Of a stretch of DNA of 64,000 nt, positions 1 through 13,216 are shown in pieces. Both the position numbers and the translations under genes were made by a program. Position 1 is the first letter of the stretch, and each line of letters starts with the position of its first letter. The stretch covers positions 149,475,935-149,539,934 of the forward strand of contig NC_135715.1 in NCBI RefSeq assembly GCF_964656455.1, read 5' to 3'. The notes beneath the pieces were generated by a model that ran no database searches, was not told where the DNA came from, and was given only the letters and a program-made list of their open reading frames with translations. This DNA is from Halichoerus grypus. Its lineage: Eukaryota > Chordata > Mammalia > Carnivora > Phocidae.

Positions 1-651
<651 letters not shown>

Positions 652-689
652 TTAGTAGAAAGCTAAAAGCACAGACTTCTTGATGGAGA

Positions 690-1105
690 TGCAGTGTTCA
701 TTATTTTAAAAAGGAATAGACATACTGTACGCTTCCAATTCTATGACATTCTGGAAAAGGCGAAATTATGGAGACAGTAAAAAGATTAGCGGTGGCCAGG
801 GGTTGGGGTGGGAATGGGGAGATTAAAAGGCGGAGCACAGAAGAATTTTAGAACAGTGAAAACACTCTGTGTGATACTATGATGATGAATACGTGCCAGT
901 ATACACTCGTCCAAACCCATAAAATGTACACCATCAAGAGCAATTCTAATGTAAACTATGGATTCTGATGGGGGATCTTGATAATGGGGAAGGCTATGGA
1001 TATATGGGGACAGAGCGTATATGAGAACTCTCTGTGCCCACCTTTAAATTTTGATGTGAACCTCAAACTTCTCTAAAAAAAATAAATAAATAAAGTCCTG
1101 TAAAA
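690..1105 (+). mobile_element. Old L1 3' end
   Basis: It resembles the 3' UTR of older mammalian L1s: GGTGGCCAGGGGTTGGGG, a stretch near AAAATGTACACCATCAAGAG, and a terminal AAATAAATAAATAAAG tail. Divergence is high. Boundaries are approximate. Confidence 0.55.
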
Positions 1106-3104
1106 AAAAATCAATAGCAATCCAGCCACCTACAGTAATTTCATCAGCTCTGCTGACACTGCTGATTTCAGCACTGGTCACAGCCTCTCCATCAGGGCAT
1201 GGTTGTACATTCTGGGTAAAAACTTTACTCTTGATGTATTAAATCCCCAGTAATGAGCCTTCTTGGAATAATTATAAAATTGCATTCAGTTCACCAGTAT
1301 TCTAGAACAAGCTTCCCTATTTGGTTGGTTTTGTGGTGTTTAATAAAAATTTCTAAATTCACTTGTCTGTCTTAGATGACAGTTAATTATATATGTGCCT
1401 ACATAACCTCCTCCCACCAAAAAAATATCTGAAAGCCCCTTGACTGGGGTTTGTGGTTTTTTCATTTCTAATTTTTTTAATGTTTTGTATAGTTCTTGGC
1501 ACATAGTAGTCACAATATATGCTTATTACGTTTTCACATTTCAATCCTCCTTATTCTAGTCCTTCAAGTCTGGCACACTTTATTTCCTTTAGCACCCCCA
1601 CAGGTAGACCAGACCAATGAGAAACAGAGGGCAAGGCACAGTGACCCAGCCTGGGTCAAGTAGAACTAGCCAAGTCTAGTTCTCAGAGAAGTGAGCAATG
1701 ATTTCTAGCTGCCAAATTCCACCCTCCTCCCAACCCACATTCTGAAGGCAGCTTGGTGAACAGCCACGTCCTCAGTGCTGGAAATGCTCCATCCCCCAAC
1801 CTCATCATTCCCACAAGCCTTGTGAAGCATTTTCTGACTTCTTAACCCTGAAGAGTCTTAACAGACTTTCAAAAGAAAGAAGGGACCAAAGAACTCAAAA
1901 GTCAGTATGATTTTTATAATTAGAAGCAGGGATCAAGAAAAATATAGTAACGGAATTGGAGTTTAATAAAAGAAGCTTCTCATGCCTAAACATGAGAACA
2001 CCTCCTGGCTTACAATAAGTAATTAAAATATGAGTTGATACAGCAGGAAGAATAAATATAAAACAAGCTGAGATGGGAAAGGGGGCAGTTTGCATATAAT
2101 GGCTTTGGGGAGGGTGGCATAATAGCTATTCAGTAATTTAATTAATATATTCAAACATTTATATAGATTCATATAGATATGTTTACTTCTTGGAACAGTA
2201 GAATATAAGCAAACTTATCTATTCAAATAGAAGTAGATAGTCTGAAAAACTTCCACTTTAAAAACTAATTTCTCAGAAAATTATTCTCCTCCTTTATCAA
2301 CTCAAACACTTTCTGACTCCTAAACCACTGTCAATTCACTGAACTCTTTTAATTATACTTAAGAGGCTGATTTTAATTGCTATCTAGGACCCCTGGATCA
2401 TAGGAATGTGAGCACCATCAGCTGGAAGTTCATATTGTCAATGGTGGCACAGAAAATGTAGTAGTCTGATCTACTCAAAGAGCCTTGTGTGGAAAATTTC
2501 TAATGTCTTTTTGAAATGTGAAATTGCTAATTGATAACCAGGTATTGTTATACAAAAAGTGAGCTGAAACATCTCTGCTCCCAAGGGGATTTCTAAAGAC
2601 AACACCAAAAACTACATTTAGTGTCAACGAGAATAGAGAGAAGTTTGGGTAATATTAATCCTCAAAAATTGTGTCCTTTCTCCATCCCTCTGTGATTAAT
2701 AATCATGTTTTAAAGTCCCCTCCGAAGACGGCCCACTTTTCTATTGACTTCATGATGCAGTCTGTGCCTCCAAAGCATCTACTCTAAATAGCCTACATGA
2801 TTTACTCTTATGCAAATTGAGATTAAAATTAATAAAAATTTGTAAAAATTATCCAAAATTAAGTGAACATAATTGTAAGTGAAAGTAAGAAAAATATAGT
2901 ACATGAGCAGTTTTACTAAGAAACATTGAAAACAAAAACTATAATTTGGGAACACATTAAAATATATACCTTCATATTTCTAAGTGAGCTGAATTATATA
3001 CATTTTATATTAAGGTAAATATTCCATTTATCATCATTCCCACCCATCCCCCAGGATACTCTAGTACTAATCTTAGTCAGCCATCTACAATGGAAAGTAC
3101 TTAT

Positions 3105-3435
3105 TGTGTAAGACTGATGAATTCAGACCTGTACCTCTGAAACAAATAATACATTATATGTTAAAAAAAAGAAGAAGAAGAAGAAGAAGATAGTAGGAAG
3201 GGAAAAATGAAGGGGGAGGAATCGGAGGGGGAGACGAACCATGAAAGACTATGGACTCTGAGAAACAAACTGAGGGTTCTAGAGGGGAGGGGGTTGGGGG
3301 AATGGGTTAGCCTGGTGATGGGTATTATAGAGGGCACGTACTGAATGTAGCACTGGGTGTTATACGCAAACAATGAAGCATGGAACACTACATCAAAACT
3401 AATGATGTAATGTATGGTGATTAACATAACATAAA
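3105..3435 (+). mobile_element. L1 3' end (carnivore type) with target-site duplication
   Basis: It contains the carnivore L1 3' UTR landmarks: CCTGTACCTCTGAAACAAAT, a GAAGAA run, CCATGAAAGACTATGGACTC, GTTCTAGAGGGGAGG and CACTGGGTGTTATACGC, ending in ATAACATAAAAAA. An 11-base direct repeat AAAGTACTTAT flanks it (3094-3104 and 3436-3446). Confidence 0.85.
3171..3190 (+). repeat. GAA microsatellite inside the L1 3' UTR
   Basis: Six to seven GAA units at the variable purine tract of this L1 3' UTR. The same spot is short and T-rich on the opposite strand in the copies at 4294, 16917 and 59160. Confidence 0.8.
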
Positions 3436-3536
3436 AAAGTACTTATATATTGCCACTAGGTGGCGACCTTTAAACATCCACAAATAGAAAAGACTAATAA
3501 ATTACCTCAATGGTCAAGAACTTTATTCACCACAAA

Positions 3537-3578
3537 CACACACAGACACACACACACACAGACACACACACACACACA
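3537..3578 (+). repeat. CA microsatellite, interrupted
   Basis: CA dinucleotides broken twice by GA. A candidate length polymorphism. Confidence 0.9.
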
Positions 3579-3594
3579 TCACGAAATGTTAGAG

Positions 3595-3665
3595 TTGGTG
3601 AGATTGTCCCATTTTACAGATGAGGAAACAGATCTACAGAGGTTAAGTGTCATGTGTAATTAGAA
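3595..3665 (-). repeat. MIR fragment
   Basis: The string CCCATTTTACAGATGAGGAA with the following AGAGGTTAAGTG is the conserved core of MIR in reverse orientation. Confidence 0.6.
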
Positions 3666-3819
3666 CTCAGCACACCATTGTCCATCTTCTGACAGACAAA
3701 TTGCTAGTTTGTCACTATGAAGTTATCAGGTTAACTTAGTTAAAACCAAGGACATATGATGAGAGACAGTCCCGATGGTCACTGGCTAGGAACGAAGGTT
3801 TCGTGAGAGTATCTCTGTA

Positions 3820-4037
3820 GCAGTAGTTCTTGATCCTGAGCACTGTTGCTCTCCTTCCCCAGGGGGACATTCGGTAACATCAAGAGACATTTTTAGCTAT
3901 CACAATTGTATGAAGGAGGACAGGTATTGCCACTGGCATCTAGTGGGTAGAAATCAGAAATGCTGCCAATCATCCTACAATGCATAGGAATTACGTGGCC
4001 CCAAATACCAATAGTGTTGAGCTTGAGAAACCATGCT
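3820..4037 (+). mobile_element. MER20-like hAT DNA transposon fossil
   Basis: The interior string CTGGCATCTAGTGGGTAGA and CATCCTACAATGCATAGGA are typical of the MER20 group of non-autonomous hAT elements. The ends AGTAGTTCTTGATCCTGAG and GAGCTTGAGAAACCATGC look like degraded inverted terminal repeats. Subfamily from memory. Confidence 0.6.
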
Positions 4038-4293
4038 TTCCATCCTGAGATTTCTGTGTGTTCTTGATGGTAATGGAAGCAGAGGGAGAAACTGGTATTT
4101 AAGATTGCAGTAGCAGCCTACATTGTGCCAGCCACAGCTTTTGTCTGGTAAGCGGCTTCTCCATGTCTTAGGACCTGAGGCAAAATACTCTACCTACAGG
4201 TATTTTGTGACATCATGCCAGGATCTTGCAATTGGCCATGTTGGAAGCATTTACACCAGGGAAATCAGCAAAAGTACAGGCACATCTTTTTTT

Positions 4294-4779
4294 TTTTTTT
4301 TCTTTTTTCATTTTTTTTATTGTTATGTTAATCCCCATACATTACATCATTAGTTTTAGATAATAGTGTTCCATGATTCATTGTTTGTGCATAACACCCA
4401 GTGCTCCATGCAGAACGTGCCCTCCTCAATACCCATCACCAGGCTAACCCATCCTGCCACCCCCCTCCCCTCTAGAACCCTCAGTTTGTTTTTCAGAGTC
4501 CATCGTCTCTCATGGTTCTTCTCCCCCTCCGATTTCCCCCCCTTCATTCTTCCCCTCCTGCTACATTCTTCTTCTTCTTTTTTTCTTTCTTAACATATAT
4601 TGCATTATTTGTTTCAGAGGTACAGATCTGAGATTTAACAGTCTTGCACAATTCACAGTGCTTACCATAGCACATACCCTCCCCAGTGTCCATCACCAAG
4701 TCACCCCATCCCTCCCACCCCACCCCCCACTCCAGCAACCCTCAGTTTGTTTCCTGAGATTAAGAATTCCTCATGTCAG
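4294..4779 (-). mobile_element. 5'-truncated L1 with 17-base target-site duplication
   Basis: A minus-strand L1 3' end, beginning with its reversed poly(A) tail (T run) and ending at the point equivalent to CTGACATGAGGAATTC in the element. It is flanked by the perfect direct repeat CAGGCACATCTTTTTTT at 4277-4293 and 4780-4796. The right copy is followed by AA, giving the TTTT/AA site preferred by L1 endonuclease. It lies in the sense direction of COL5A2. Confidence 0.92.
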
Positions 4780-4915
4780 CAGGCACATCTTTTTTTAACG
4801 AGTCAATTGTTAAACACTTACCATCACACCACTGCTTGCTAGGATTAAGAGAACAGATTTCCTATTTGGGCATCTGCCAAGATTGTTTTGCTTAATTCCA
4901 AATAAATAGCTACTC

Positions 4916-4920
<5 letters not shown>

Positions 4921-4964
<44 letters not shown>
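4921..4964 (+). repeat. (AC)22 microsatellite
   Basis: Twenty-two uninterrupted AC units, likely length-polymorphic. Confidence 0.97.
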
Positions 4965-4966
<2 letters not shown>

Positions 4967-6501
4967 CTAATTCTCATCGATTGTCTCATTGTTAACCAAG
5001 ATAGGAAGTGGAGCATATCACACACTAAGTCAAGTAGAGAAGACGGGGCAAGAGTAGACTCACTGAATCCTAATAAGGAATTCTGAAAGTCTAACCACTA
5101 TTTCCGTAGTAACTTCCACCTAGACTTAGGACTCAGTGTTATCAATTATTTAAGGGCATGAGTACATTGATGCACATTATTTTCTGCATGGTCCCCTGCG
5201 CTTCACCTAACTGAAGTTATCGTCTATCTGTTTCTGTCCTTCTAGACCCTGGGCAGACATCTGGAGAGCCACTAACAGTGTTCAGGCTCCCAACACTGCT
5301 GAGGCAGCTCAGTAAGCACAGCATGAAGAATGAAGAACAGCCTGGGGTCATCAGAACACAGCCTTCCTACACACCTACAGGACTATGCCCCGTTTCCTTG
5401 GGAAAACTGTCATTTACCTGCACGCCTGCCAATACCATCCATAACTCCAGCTCCAGTTTGGAAAAAGTATTGTCATCATGCTATACTTGGTCAAATGTGT
5501 GGAAGCATAAAATAATATCAAAGATGAAACCAGTGGCAAGAGTTCCTAGTGACATGATCTAAAACACATTTTTCCTTATTTATATATTCAAGGTGGTTTG
5601 TTGCTTCCTTGCTCATCTATTTCTCCCATCCACATATGGATAAACACATATTTGGAAGGCTAAAAATCTAGAGAGTTAAATTTAGTAGATGTTGTTAGAC
5701 AGAAAATTAAACAGCACAAATTTTTCTGATTAAAACATAAGATACTGACAGCAATACAAAAATTAATCCAGTTATTTAATACATGAAAGACATTAGTTTC
5801 TGAGGGTGAGATCTAAAAAGAAAAAGAATTGCTATCCTAGGACTTGGTAATAAGAAAAAAAATCTGGCATATATAATATCTTCATGTTTTATCTCAAGGG
5901 TATAAAGTTGATCATTTAAATTTAGAGGTGTTCCCTTTGTTCTGGTAATGGATTTTTTGATTTTTTTAAATGACTCCTTTGATAACTCTGTATCAGCTGT
6001 GCAGTGAAAAAAGATAAGAGTGTTACTTGGGAAATAAATTCACTGTACAACCACTTGAAAGAAAATTTAGTCCTCTAATAATTTTTTCCTTTATCCAGTT
6101 TGGTTATTCCTGTAGCGACCACAGATCACAGAACTAGGGTGTTTTATCTCAACAGTGCATTCCTGGCATTGTTCACTCATGATTTACAACTTCTGAAAAC
6201 AACATGAGGTATTCATTATGTTTCCTTAGGTTCTACTTTATTTTAGTTTGGCCTCCTGAGGGACGAAGAAATGCCGTTTGTGTTACCTACGAAGATAATA
6301 GGTAATTATTACCATGTGATCATTTCCTCTGAATCAGAAGAGACACACAATCACTTCATGACCTCAATTCTGTCCCATTTGATAGAGGTGAGAGAGAAAC
6401 AGTGCTACCAACTCTTCGCTGCATCCACGGAATGCGGTCTCGATGCGCTGACTCGGTACAGGGCACAATTCACAAAAAAGGCGACTCTGCTGTCAACTTA
6501 C

Positions 6502-6555
6502 AGGTTTTCCCTTTGGGCCCCTCTCTCCTCTTGGTCCTTGTGATCCGGGAGGTCC
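6502..6555 (-). CDS. COL5A2: COL5A2 exon 6: 54-base Gly-X-Y exon
   Basis: This exon is exactly 54 bases, the classic fibrillar-collagen exon length, and encodes six perfect triplets: GPP GSQ GPR GER GPK GKP. It starts with a glycine codon and ends on a codon boundary. The acceptor is TTTTCTGTTTTAG and the donor is GTAAGT. The last triplet reads GKP here, whereas I recall GRP in human, a conservative change. Confidence 0.96.
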
Positions 6556-7532
6556 CTAAAACAGAAAATGATGAGTATGCCTGCAAAACACACATACTTC
6601 AGATGTTTTTGTTTTAAATGTTTGCTTGATCTAAGAAAACCGGAAAACAGAAATATCACTCTTCTTTTCTAATTCGATTCAATCGAAGACTATAGAAAAT
6701 AAAGCCATGTGCATATAAAAGCCCTGTGTACACAGAAAGGCTGTTTATGTTAGCAATGAAGCTTAAAGGCCTGTAAAGAATTAAAGAATTAAGTGCTACA
6801 TCATAGTGTCATGGAGCCCAGTGAGTTGAACATATTACTTGAACGATAATTGCAAAATTTATAAGGATCATTTTTGCTGTCTTGTCCCAAGCAAGCCTTT
6901 GCTACTAAATGATGGCCACTAAAATACAGTTCGGATTTTTAGAACTACATAGATGTGCGAACCCCAAATTATCAGTGATCTGAGGGAACATACGTGTGTG
7001 TTTTCCATCTAGTTACCTAGGAATGCTACTACTAATCCAAACTTGAAATCAGTAGTCTTCTATGCTAAACCAGTAATATGCTATTCTGATGTGTAATTTC
7101 TCAAATTCTATGGAAATATGATTTAATATAATTAACAGATGAAATTAACAGTTTGTTTCATTAAACAGATAAAAGTAGCCTACCTTTAATCATTGTCAAA
7201 CAATAGACAGGTGTGTCCTAATTTCAAGGAGTAAAGCTAATCTAAAATTAACAATGTAACAACAGATCGCTTTGCCTTTCACATAACCAACAGGGACACT
7301 AACCCAGAGAAATAACAGGGTTCATCAATTTCAGAACAAAATGATCTTTTATGCATCATTCATTGCTGCAAAGGAACACTTGAACTTGAAGCCGTTTCAA
7401 AAACAAATGTTTCAAGAAGCCAAGCATCATGGTTTTGCATTCTCTTGTCTTTTGATGGGTATAATAGTCATAAAGATTTTCAGTATCTCTAAGAACTTAA
7501 GAGTACCATGAATGTTGGAGGAAACTACTTAC
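6556..7532 (-). other. COL5A2: COL5A2 intron 5
   Basis: An intron of 977 bases between exons 5 and 6. It is AT-rich and I recognise no repeat or gene in it. Confidence 0.9.
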
Positions 7533-7565
7533 TGCTGGTCCTGGACGCCCACGTATGCCTGTTAC
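7533..7565 (-). CDS. COL5A2: COL5A2 exon 5: Gly-X-Y segment
   Basis: This 33-base exon encodes VTGIRGRPGPA: two linker residues then the triplets GIR, GRP and GPA. It starts and ends in phase 0. The acceptor ends GTCGTTTAG and the donor is GTAAGT. Together with exon 4 it places a short non-triplet break (PVVT) inside the N-propeptide helix. The residues match human alpha-2(V) as I recall it without change. Confidence 0.95.
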
Positions 7566-8648
7566 CTAAACGACAAACAAGATAATCTGTAAAGATGAAG
7601 TTTTGACAGAGTTTTAGAAAAATCAATAGTCATACAAGTAAGAATAACCACAAAAATCCCAGTGAAATTTTTTAGAGCAAATGGATGTTGTCAATTGATG
7701 CCCATGTCCCCCTTGCTTATGTGTTAGGACATTATCTAATTTGAACTCTAATACAGGGAGACTGTACTGTTACAGTGACTGAGAGCACCAAAGCTGGAGC
7801 CACGAGGCCTGGGTTCAAATCCTCACTAACTCTATCCCCTCCCAGTGGTGTGACATTGGACTTATCCTCTCCGTGCTTAATATCCCTCCTTCTGCAAAAT
7901 GGTGATGATGACTATAAAATTACCTCCCTGGCAGAGTTGTGAAGACAAATAAGTAAATATTTGTAAAGCACTTAAAATAGCACCTAAGGCATAGTAAGTA
8001 CACGTAAGGGTTTTTAAATGAAAGATAACAAATGAATGATTTACTTTCTAGGTAATCTTTGTTAAAAACAAGCCAATTTCAAGGCAAAGCAAAAATGCAA
8101 ACACTGCCAAATAAATCAACATGCATATACTTTTTGTCTTGACAGAGTGATGACAATTCCTTTGAGATCGATGAGACTGCTGGTTGAAGAATTTTCAACC
8201 TACTTAATAATATACTTTTTGATCATGTACAGGTCTAAATAACTTAAGAATTCTTATAAAATAGGGAATTTCAATCAGGATAATGGCAAGACATATTCCC
8301 AGAAGTGTGGAACATTAAATCATGCCTTTCTATTTGGATTACATGGCTATTTATACTGTAAAAAATATACATCTTAACTATCACTTTACATCCATATATA
8401 ACGTGCTTAACTTTGTAAGATTCTGATGTTCACTTTCAGTCGTGGGACAATAAAAGTCAGGAATATTGTAATAAATAAACATTAAATATTATATTAAAGA
8501 ATCAATCTCTTGGTTTGCTTGTCTTATACTAAAACTTGGTTATAAAATAACTAATTTCCCTTTCTATGAGAGTATGTATGTAAGCAATAATATACAACTA
8601 TAAGTTTATTAAAGACACAAAAAACAATGTATATATATATATACTTAC
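7566..8648 (-). other. COL5A2: COL5A2 intron 4
   Basis: An intron of 1083 bases between exons 4 and 5. It contains a MIR copy at about 7765-8005 and a short AT run next to the exon 4 donor. The remainder is unremarkable AT-rich sequence. Confidence 0.9.
7765..8005 (+). repeat. MIR, nearly full length
   Basis: It follows the MIR consensus order: GAGCACCAAAGCTGGAGCCA, CCTGGGTTCAAATCC, TGTGACATTGGACTTATCC, GCAAAATGGTGATGATGA, GCAGAGTTGTGAAGA and AAGCACTTAAAATAGCACC. It is antisense to COL5A2. Confidence 0.8.
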
Positions 8649-8681
8649 AACAGGCACTAATCCTGGTTCTCCTTTTTGTCC
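8649..8681 (-). CDS. COL5A2: COL5A2 exon 4: start of N-propeptide collagen helix
   Basis: This 33-base exon encodes eleven residues, GQKGEPGLVPV. It starts and ends on codon boundaries. Two Gly-X-Y triplets (GQK, GEP) are followed by GLV and the non-helical PV, so the short helix is interrupted here, as in the human chain I recall. The acceptor ends in TTCATAG after a run of T, and the donor is GTAAGT. It sits between the 14-base exon 3, 4.5 kb upstream, and exon 5, 1.1 kb downstream. Confidence 0.95.
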
Positions 8682-8797
8682 CTATGAAGCAAAAAAATGT
8701 TCAATTATCAAAATATAATAGCTTGTTGAGCATAATCATGTCATACTAGAATATTTCATATAAACACTGGGAATCTCAATGTAAGAAATGTAAAAAA

Positions 8798-8999
8798 TGG
8801 GTGCCAGGGTGGCTCAGTCGGTGAAGTATCTGCCTTTGGCTCAGGTCATGATCCCGAAGTCCAAGGTTTGAGCCCCATGTCAGGCTCCCTGTTCACTGGG
8901 GGGTCTGCTTCTCCCCCTCTCTCTGCCCCTCCCCCCTGCTCATGCTCTCCCTCTTGCTCACGCTCTCTCTCTCAAATAAATAAATAAAATCTTAAAAAA
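8798..8999 (+). mobile_element. CAN-SINE
   Basis: A tRNA-Lys-derived head (TGGGTGCCAGGGTGGCTCAG), a pyrimidine-rich middle and a tail with AAATAAATAAATAAAATCTT. Flanked by the direct repeat AAGAAATGTAAAAAA at 8783-8797 and 9000-9014. It is 117 bases from exon 4 and antisense to the gene. Confidence 0.95.
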
Positions 9000-9982
9000 A
9001 AGAAATGTAAAAAACAAAAAGGAGATGAGAAAAGAAACAATATTTATAGTAGTCAGACATTATTGATGAAAAAAAACTACTACTCATACGAAAGACACAA
9101 AAATATCAATCCAATATTTGAAAAGCATAAAGTTATTTCACCTTAGTTTTTATAGTGAATAAGCCTAACAAATTGACTAGACCAGGAGATACTTGTCATG
9201 AAAAGCTGTAAAGTCAAAGCACCATAGGAAAACTACCCAAAGTCTGAAAACTCAAAAGAAAATCCAACATTTGGATATGTCTGAATTTTCACACTCATAC
9301 TACATGCCACCTAATTTTTAGTAACTTCCAGATGCCATTTCTAAAACTCTTGCCATCTTTTTTAAAACTCATGGAAGAATCTGAGAAATAACAAGAGGTA
9401 AGTTTGGTTAGCTACCAAAAAAAAAAAAAAAAAGAAGGAAGAAAGAAAGAAAAGACATAATATTAGTTAGACAATTTTCAATATCTGAGGAAAATCTAGA
9501 AAAAATATTAACTGAATAGGAAAATAAAAATAACACAAGAAACAATCATAACTTAAAGGAAGTAACATCAGGCAGTTTAGCTGGCTTTTACAATAGATGC
9601 AGCAAACACAACAGATACGGATGGGATCCTTAGAACTTCAGTTTCTCAAAAATCGTATTCTCATAGCATGATTTCAAGTACATAGATTAAATAATATTGG
9701 ATGAATTGTACCTTATATGGCTCCATTTTACCGTATATTTACTTCTACTATTTATTTTAGAATTTGTCTTCCAACGAATGTTGGTCTCCCCAAGGTCATG
9801 ATCAAGTCTATTTTATATCCTCAGTTTGACATAGAGAAATCCTCAATAAATTCTTGAATATATTAATTTCCATTAATATAGTATGAAGTAATGCTTTTTA
9901 CTGGGCAATTGCAGATTATGAATACATTAAGGATTATATCCAAAATGTAGAAAAAGCTAGAGTAATGAGTTCTATTTTATTT

Positions 9983-10182
9983 TATTATTTTTTTTTAAAG
10001 AGTTTATTTATTTATTTGACAGAGAGAGACACAGCGAGAGGGAACACAAGCAGGGGGAGTGGGAGAGGGAGAAGCAGGCTTCCCGCCGAGCAGGGAGCCC
10101 GATGCGGGGCTTGATCCCAGGACCCTGGGATCATGACCTGAGCCGAAGGCAGATGCTTAACGACTGAGCCACCCAGGCGCCC
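9983..10182 (-). mobile_element. CAN-SINE with 16-base target-site duplication
   Basis: In reverse: T-rich tail, purine-rich middle, then GACTGAGCCACCCAGGCGCC as the inverted tRNA head. Flanked by GAGTTCTATTTTATTT at 9967-9982 and 10183-10198. The clean duplication and close match to the other copies suggest a fairly recent insertion. Confidence 0.96.
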
Positions 10183-12660
10183 GAGTTCTATTTTATTTAA
10201 TTTCTCTTTTCACATATAATGCTCTTTTATCTGATTATAAAAATAATATGGGTTAACGGGGAATTTTGAAAATAGAGGAAACTTACAAAAGTAACTAAAT
10301 ACCATACTCAACACCCAGGAGACAACTGCTTTTAACATTCTTGTTTTCTTAGTTTTCCATCATGTACCTGAACTTGATTTACCTCATCAATGCCTCAGTA
10401 TTTTACTCTCAGAATAGTTTCATTTTTACAATTAAAAATAACTACAATGAATATCCTTGTTTATAAATATTTGTGTAGCATCTCTAGTTAATACCTTATG
10501 ATGTATTCTAGAATTTAAAGTTGTGGATTAAAGATCATACATATTTTTCAGGTTTTTTATCTAGATCACTTAAGCATACTCCTGAAAGGTACAATGAAAT
10601 TATATCCTTCCAGTAGTATCACATCTGACAAAATTTTGTAAAGTGAAATTTAAAAACTATTTTACAATCCTCATAGTCTTAGTAATGGATTCGATGGCAG
10701 AAACATACCCTGATCACACCTGCTGATTCTAATGCTCAGGTTAGAATTCAGCAGTGGGAAATGGTTCTACAGAAGCAGGATGGAGCTCTGAGTAAGTTCA
10801 AGGTAGGACACAAGAGACTAAAAGACAACCTACAAAAAGACTAGAAGAAAGGGATCAACACATATGGGCAGCAAAACAGAGCAGGCTTATTTCTGCATTT
10901 CTAAGTTTAACTTCTAGCCCAGGTCTTCCTATTTTTAACATAACCTGAAAATAATAAAAATTAACCTCTTAAGAGTTGTAAGAGCTTTCTTTGAGATACT
11001 GAAAGAATTTGAATTATTTAGAAAGGGTAGATAAATCCATGCCCAATACCTAAAGGACTTTATGAGAATAATGCTGAAAAAAAAATGTTCCTTTCTAGAA
11101 CAAATCTAGAAAAACAAGTCAAAAGTGAAGAGGAATTATTTCAGCCAAAAAGAGAAAAATGGGATATAGTCCGCTAAGAATGTTGAGAAATCTCCATTTT
11201 AAGAGACCAGAGATTAAAATGCAGCCTTGGCTCTTACTTTGTGTTTAGGAGAATGGAACTCGCTGATAACTTTCTCAGCTAAATTGTAAGGCTTTTGATA
11301 TCCTATTATGAACTTTCTGTTGTTCCACAATACTTGATATGGGATTAAGTGCTCCATTATCAGTCTGATAATACATTTTTCTAATGATTCAATAGTGACT
11401 CTTATTTTGGAAATAAGCCACAAGTGTAAGTATTTGTTGCTTTTTTTTTTTTTTAATATGGGCTTTGAGTAAGTTAATGTCTAAGCTTTTGCTAAATTTG
11501 ATTTTCAAACCCACTGGGAAACCTAAAATTCAAATACTCAGATTCGGATGAGAATTATAGCTTAATTTTGCTTCTTGTCTATTATTCATCACTTAATGCC
11601 ACATGGACATGCCTCACCACTTTTACAAGATGGCGTTACCATGGAGACCATCACAGTGTTTTTCCCATCATTGCATCATCTGTATCCTTTGCCTCATACA
11701 GGGATATGACAAAGGCTCAGTACTTATTTGGGGGTTAACATGAATGAACGAATATGTTATAAATAAAATCAATATTCATATAAACCAAGCACAAAATACA
11801 CTTTTATTACATTACATTTCTGCTCTGATAGTTCTGATGGCACTTGATAATAAATGACAGAGTCATGAAGATAGTGGCACATAACTAGAATGTGGTAAAT
11901 TGGCAGCTGCTTTGAGGGTGCCCTCCCCACTGCACTGCCTTTGGGAAATTTCAGATTTAATTTCAGAAGTAAATTAAATGTGAGCTGGTATTTGTAGACC
12001 TACTCCTTTGACATCTATTCAAATCTAAATGGCTTCACTGATATTTGTTCCAAATAAGACAATTTCTGGTATTGCCCCTTTAACTAAAAAGTGTAAAAGT
12101 AGCCAGGACCTCCCCTTGATAGCATCACTTTCATTTACCATGAAGGTATAGCATTGCTTTATCTGATTATCTGATTTTCACCTTACTGAAGTTCTACTGT
12201 ATGCAAAAGTAAAGACAATTTAAAGTTGGTGGTAATCTGCCTAATACCTGCCATGAAATTCAGGATGACTGCCTATTTCCATTCCTGATCCTTGAGTCCA
12301 TCCCATCTGGATAAGACTGAAGAAAATGCCACCGTTTTCAAATTAACTAGAAAACTGAGAACAATTCGGAACTCTCTTCACTCAGGGGGTTACCCATATC
12401 CAGAAGACAAGTGGCTAAACTGGCCAGCTATATCTAGGGTCATGGCTAAATTGTACCACACTGTCCTCTTGAGTATAAGGATTGTTTCTGGGATTATTAG
12501 ATTATAGGCTCCTTGAACCGGGGGAAAGGGAGAGAAGAGAAGGTGATGTGTGTTTGGTAAAGTGTTCAATTACTTCTTTTAAGTGAATATTTACTTTCCA
12601 ACCAACAGAAGAGGGGCCACAACCCCACTGAGGGTACAACCATCATCCCCCCACCCACTC

Positions 12661-12695
12661 TTTCTTTCTTCCTTCCTTCCATCCATCCTTCCTTC
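12661..12695 (+). repeat. TTCC-rich simple repeat
   Basis: Short run of TTTC and TTCC/ATCC units. Confidence 0.75.
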
Positions 12696-12765
12696 AATTA
12701 AGCAGTTACTGAACTTCTAATATGTGTAAGGTATATACTAAACACAGTGATAAATGCAAATAATT

Positions 12766-12945
12766 TGTTCTTTTTTTTTTTAGAGAGGGAGGGGGAGGAG
12801 AGTCAGAGGAAGAGGGAGAATCTTAAGCAGGCTCCACGCCCAGCATGGAGCCTGACAGGGGGCTCCATCTCATGACCCTGAGACCCTGACCTGAGCCGAA
12901 ATCAAGAATCAGTCACTTAACAGACTGAGCCACCCAGGCACCCCA
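12766..12945 (-). mobile_element. CAN-SINE, older variant
   Basis: In reverse: T run, GAGAGGGAGGGGGAGGAG, GCCCAGCATGGAGCCTGA and GACTGAGCCACCCAGGCACC. The flanking direct repeat ATAAATGCAAATAATT (12750-12765) and ATAAATGCAAGTAATT (12946-12961) differs at one base, in keeping with greater age. Confidence 0.92.
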
Positions 12946-13216
12946 ATAAATGCAAGTAATTCGAAGGTTAATGTGGAATAGTCTCAATCCCTAAGGGATT
13001 TAGAACCTTCTAAAAGAAACATCTATAAACAAAAATTAACAAAGTGAATAAAATAGAGGCAGCTGTAATCTATAAGCAAAGTATCTCATATATTTATATT
13101 TGGCAATTTGTACTTTACAAAAGGCTTTCAAATACTATAAAGAACAGTCCTGAGTGGAGAGTATTAGAATGAAAAAGATATTTTATAAAAATGAAACTAT
13201 GCAAAGTAAAACTTAC

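Larger units (their letters stand above)
8682..13216 (-). other. COL5A2: COL5A2 intron 3
   Basis: An intron of 4535 bases between the micro-exon and exon 4. It carries three CAN-SINEs (8798-8999, 9983-10182, 12766-12945) and short A-rich and TTCC runs. About 10230-10680 resembles an old L1 3' end, but too weakly to list. I see nothing nameable in 10700-12650. Confidence 0.9.

Noticed and set aside
5395..5450. A possible extra collagen-like exon on the minus strand reading GAGVMDGIGRRAG before a GTAAAT
   Set aside because: Glycines do not keep the every-third spacing, no good acceptor precedes it, and exons 6 and 7 already join in frame without it.
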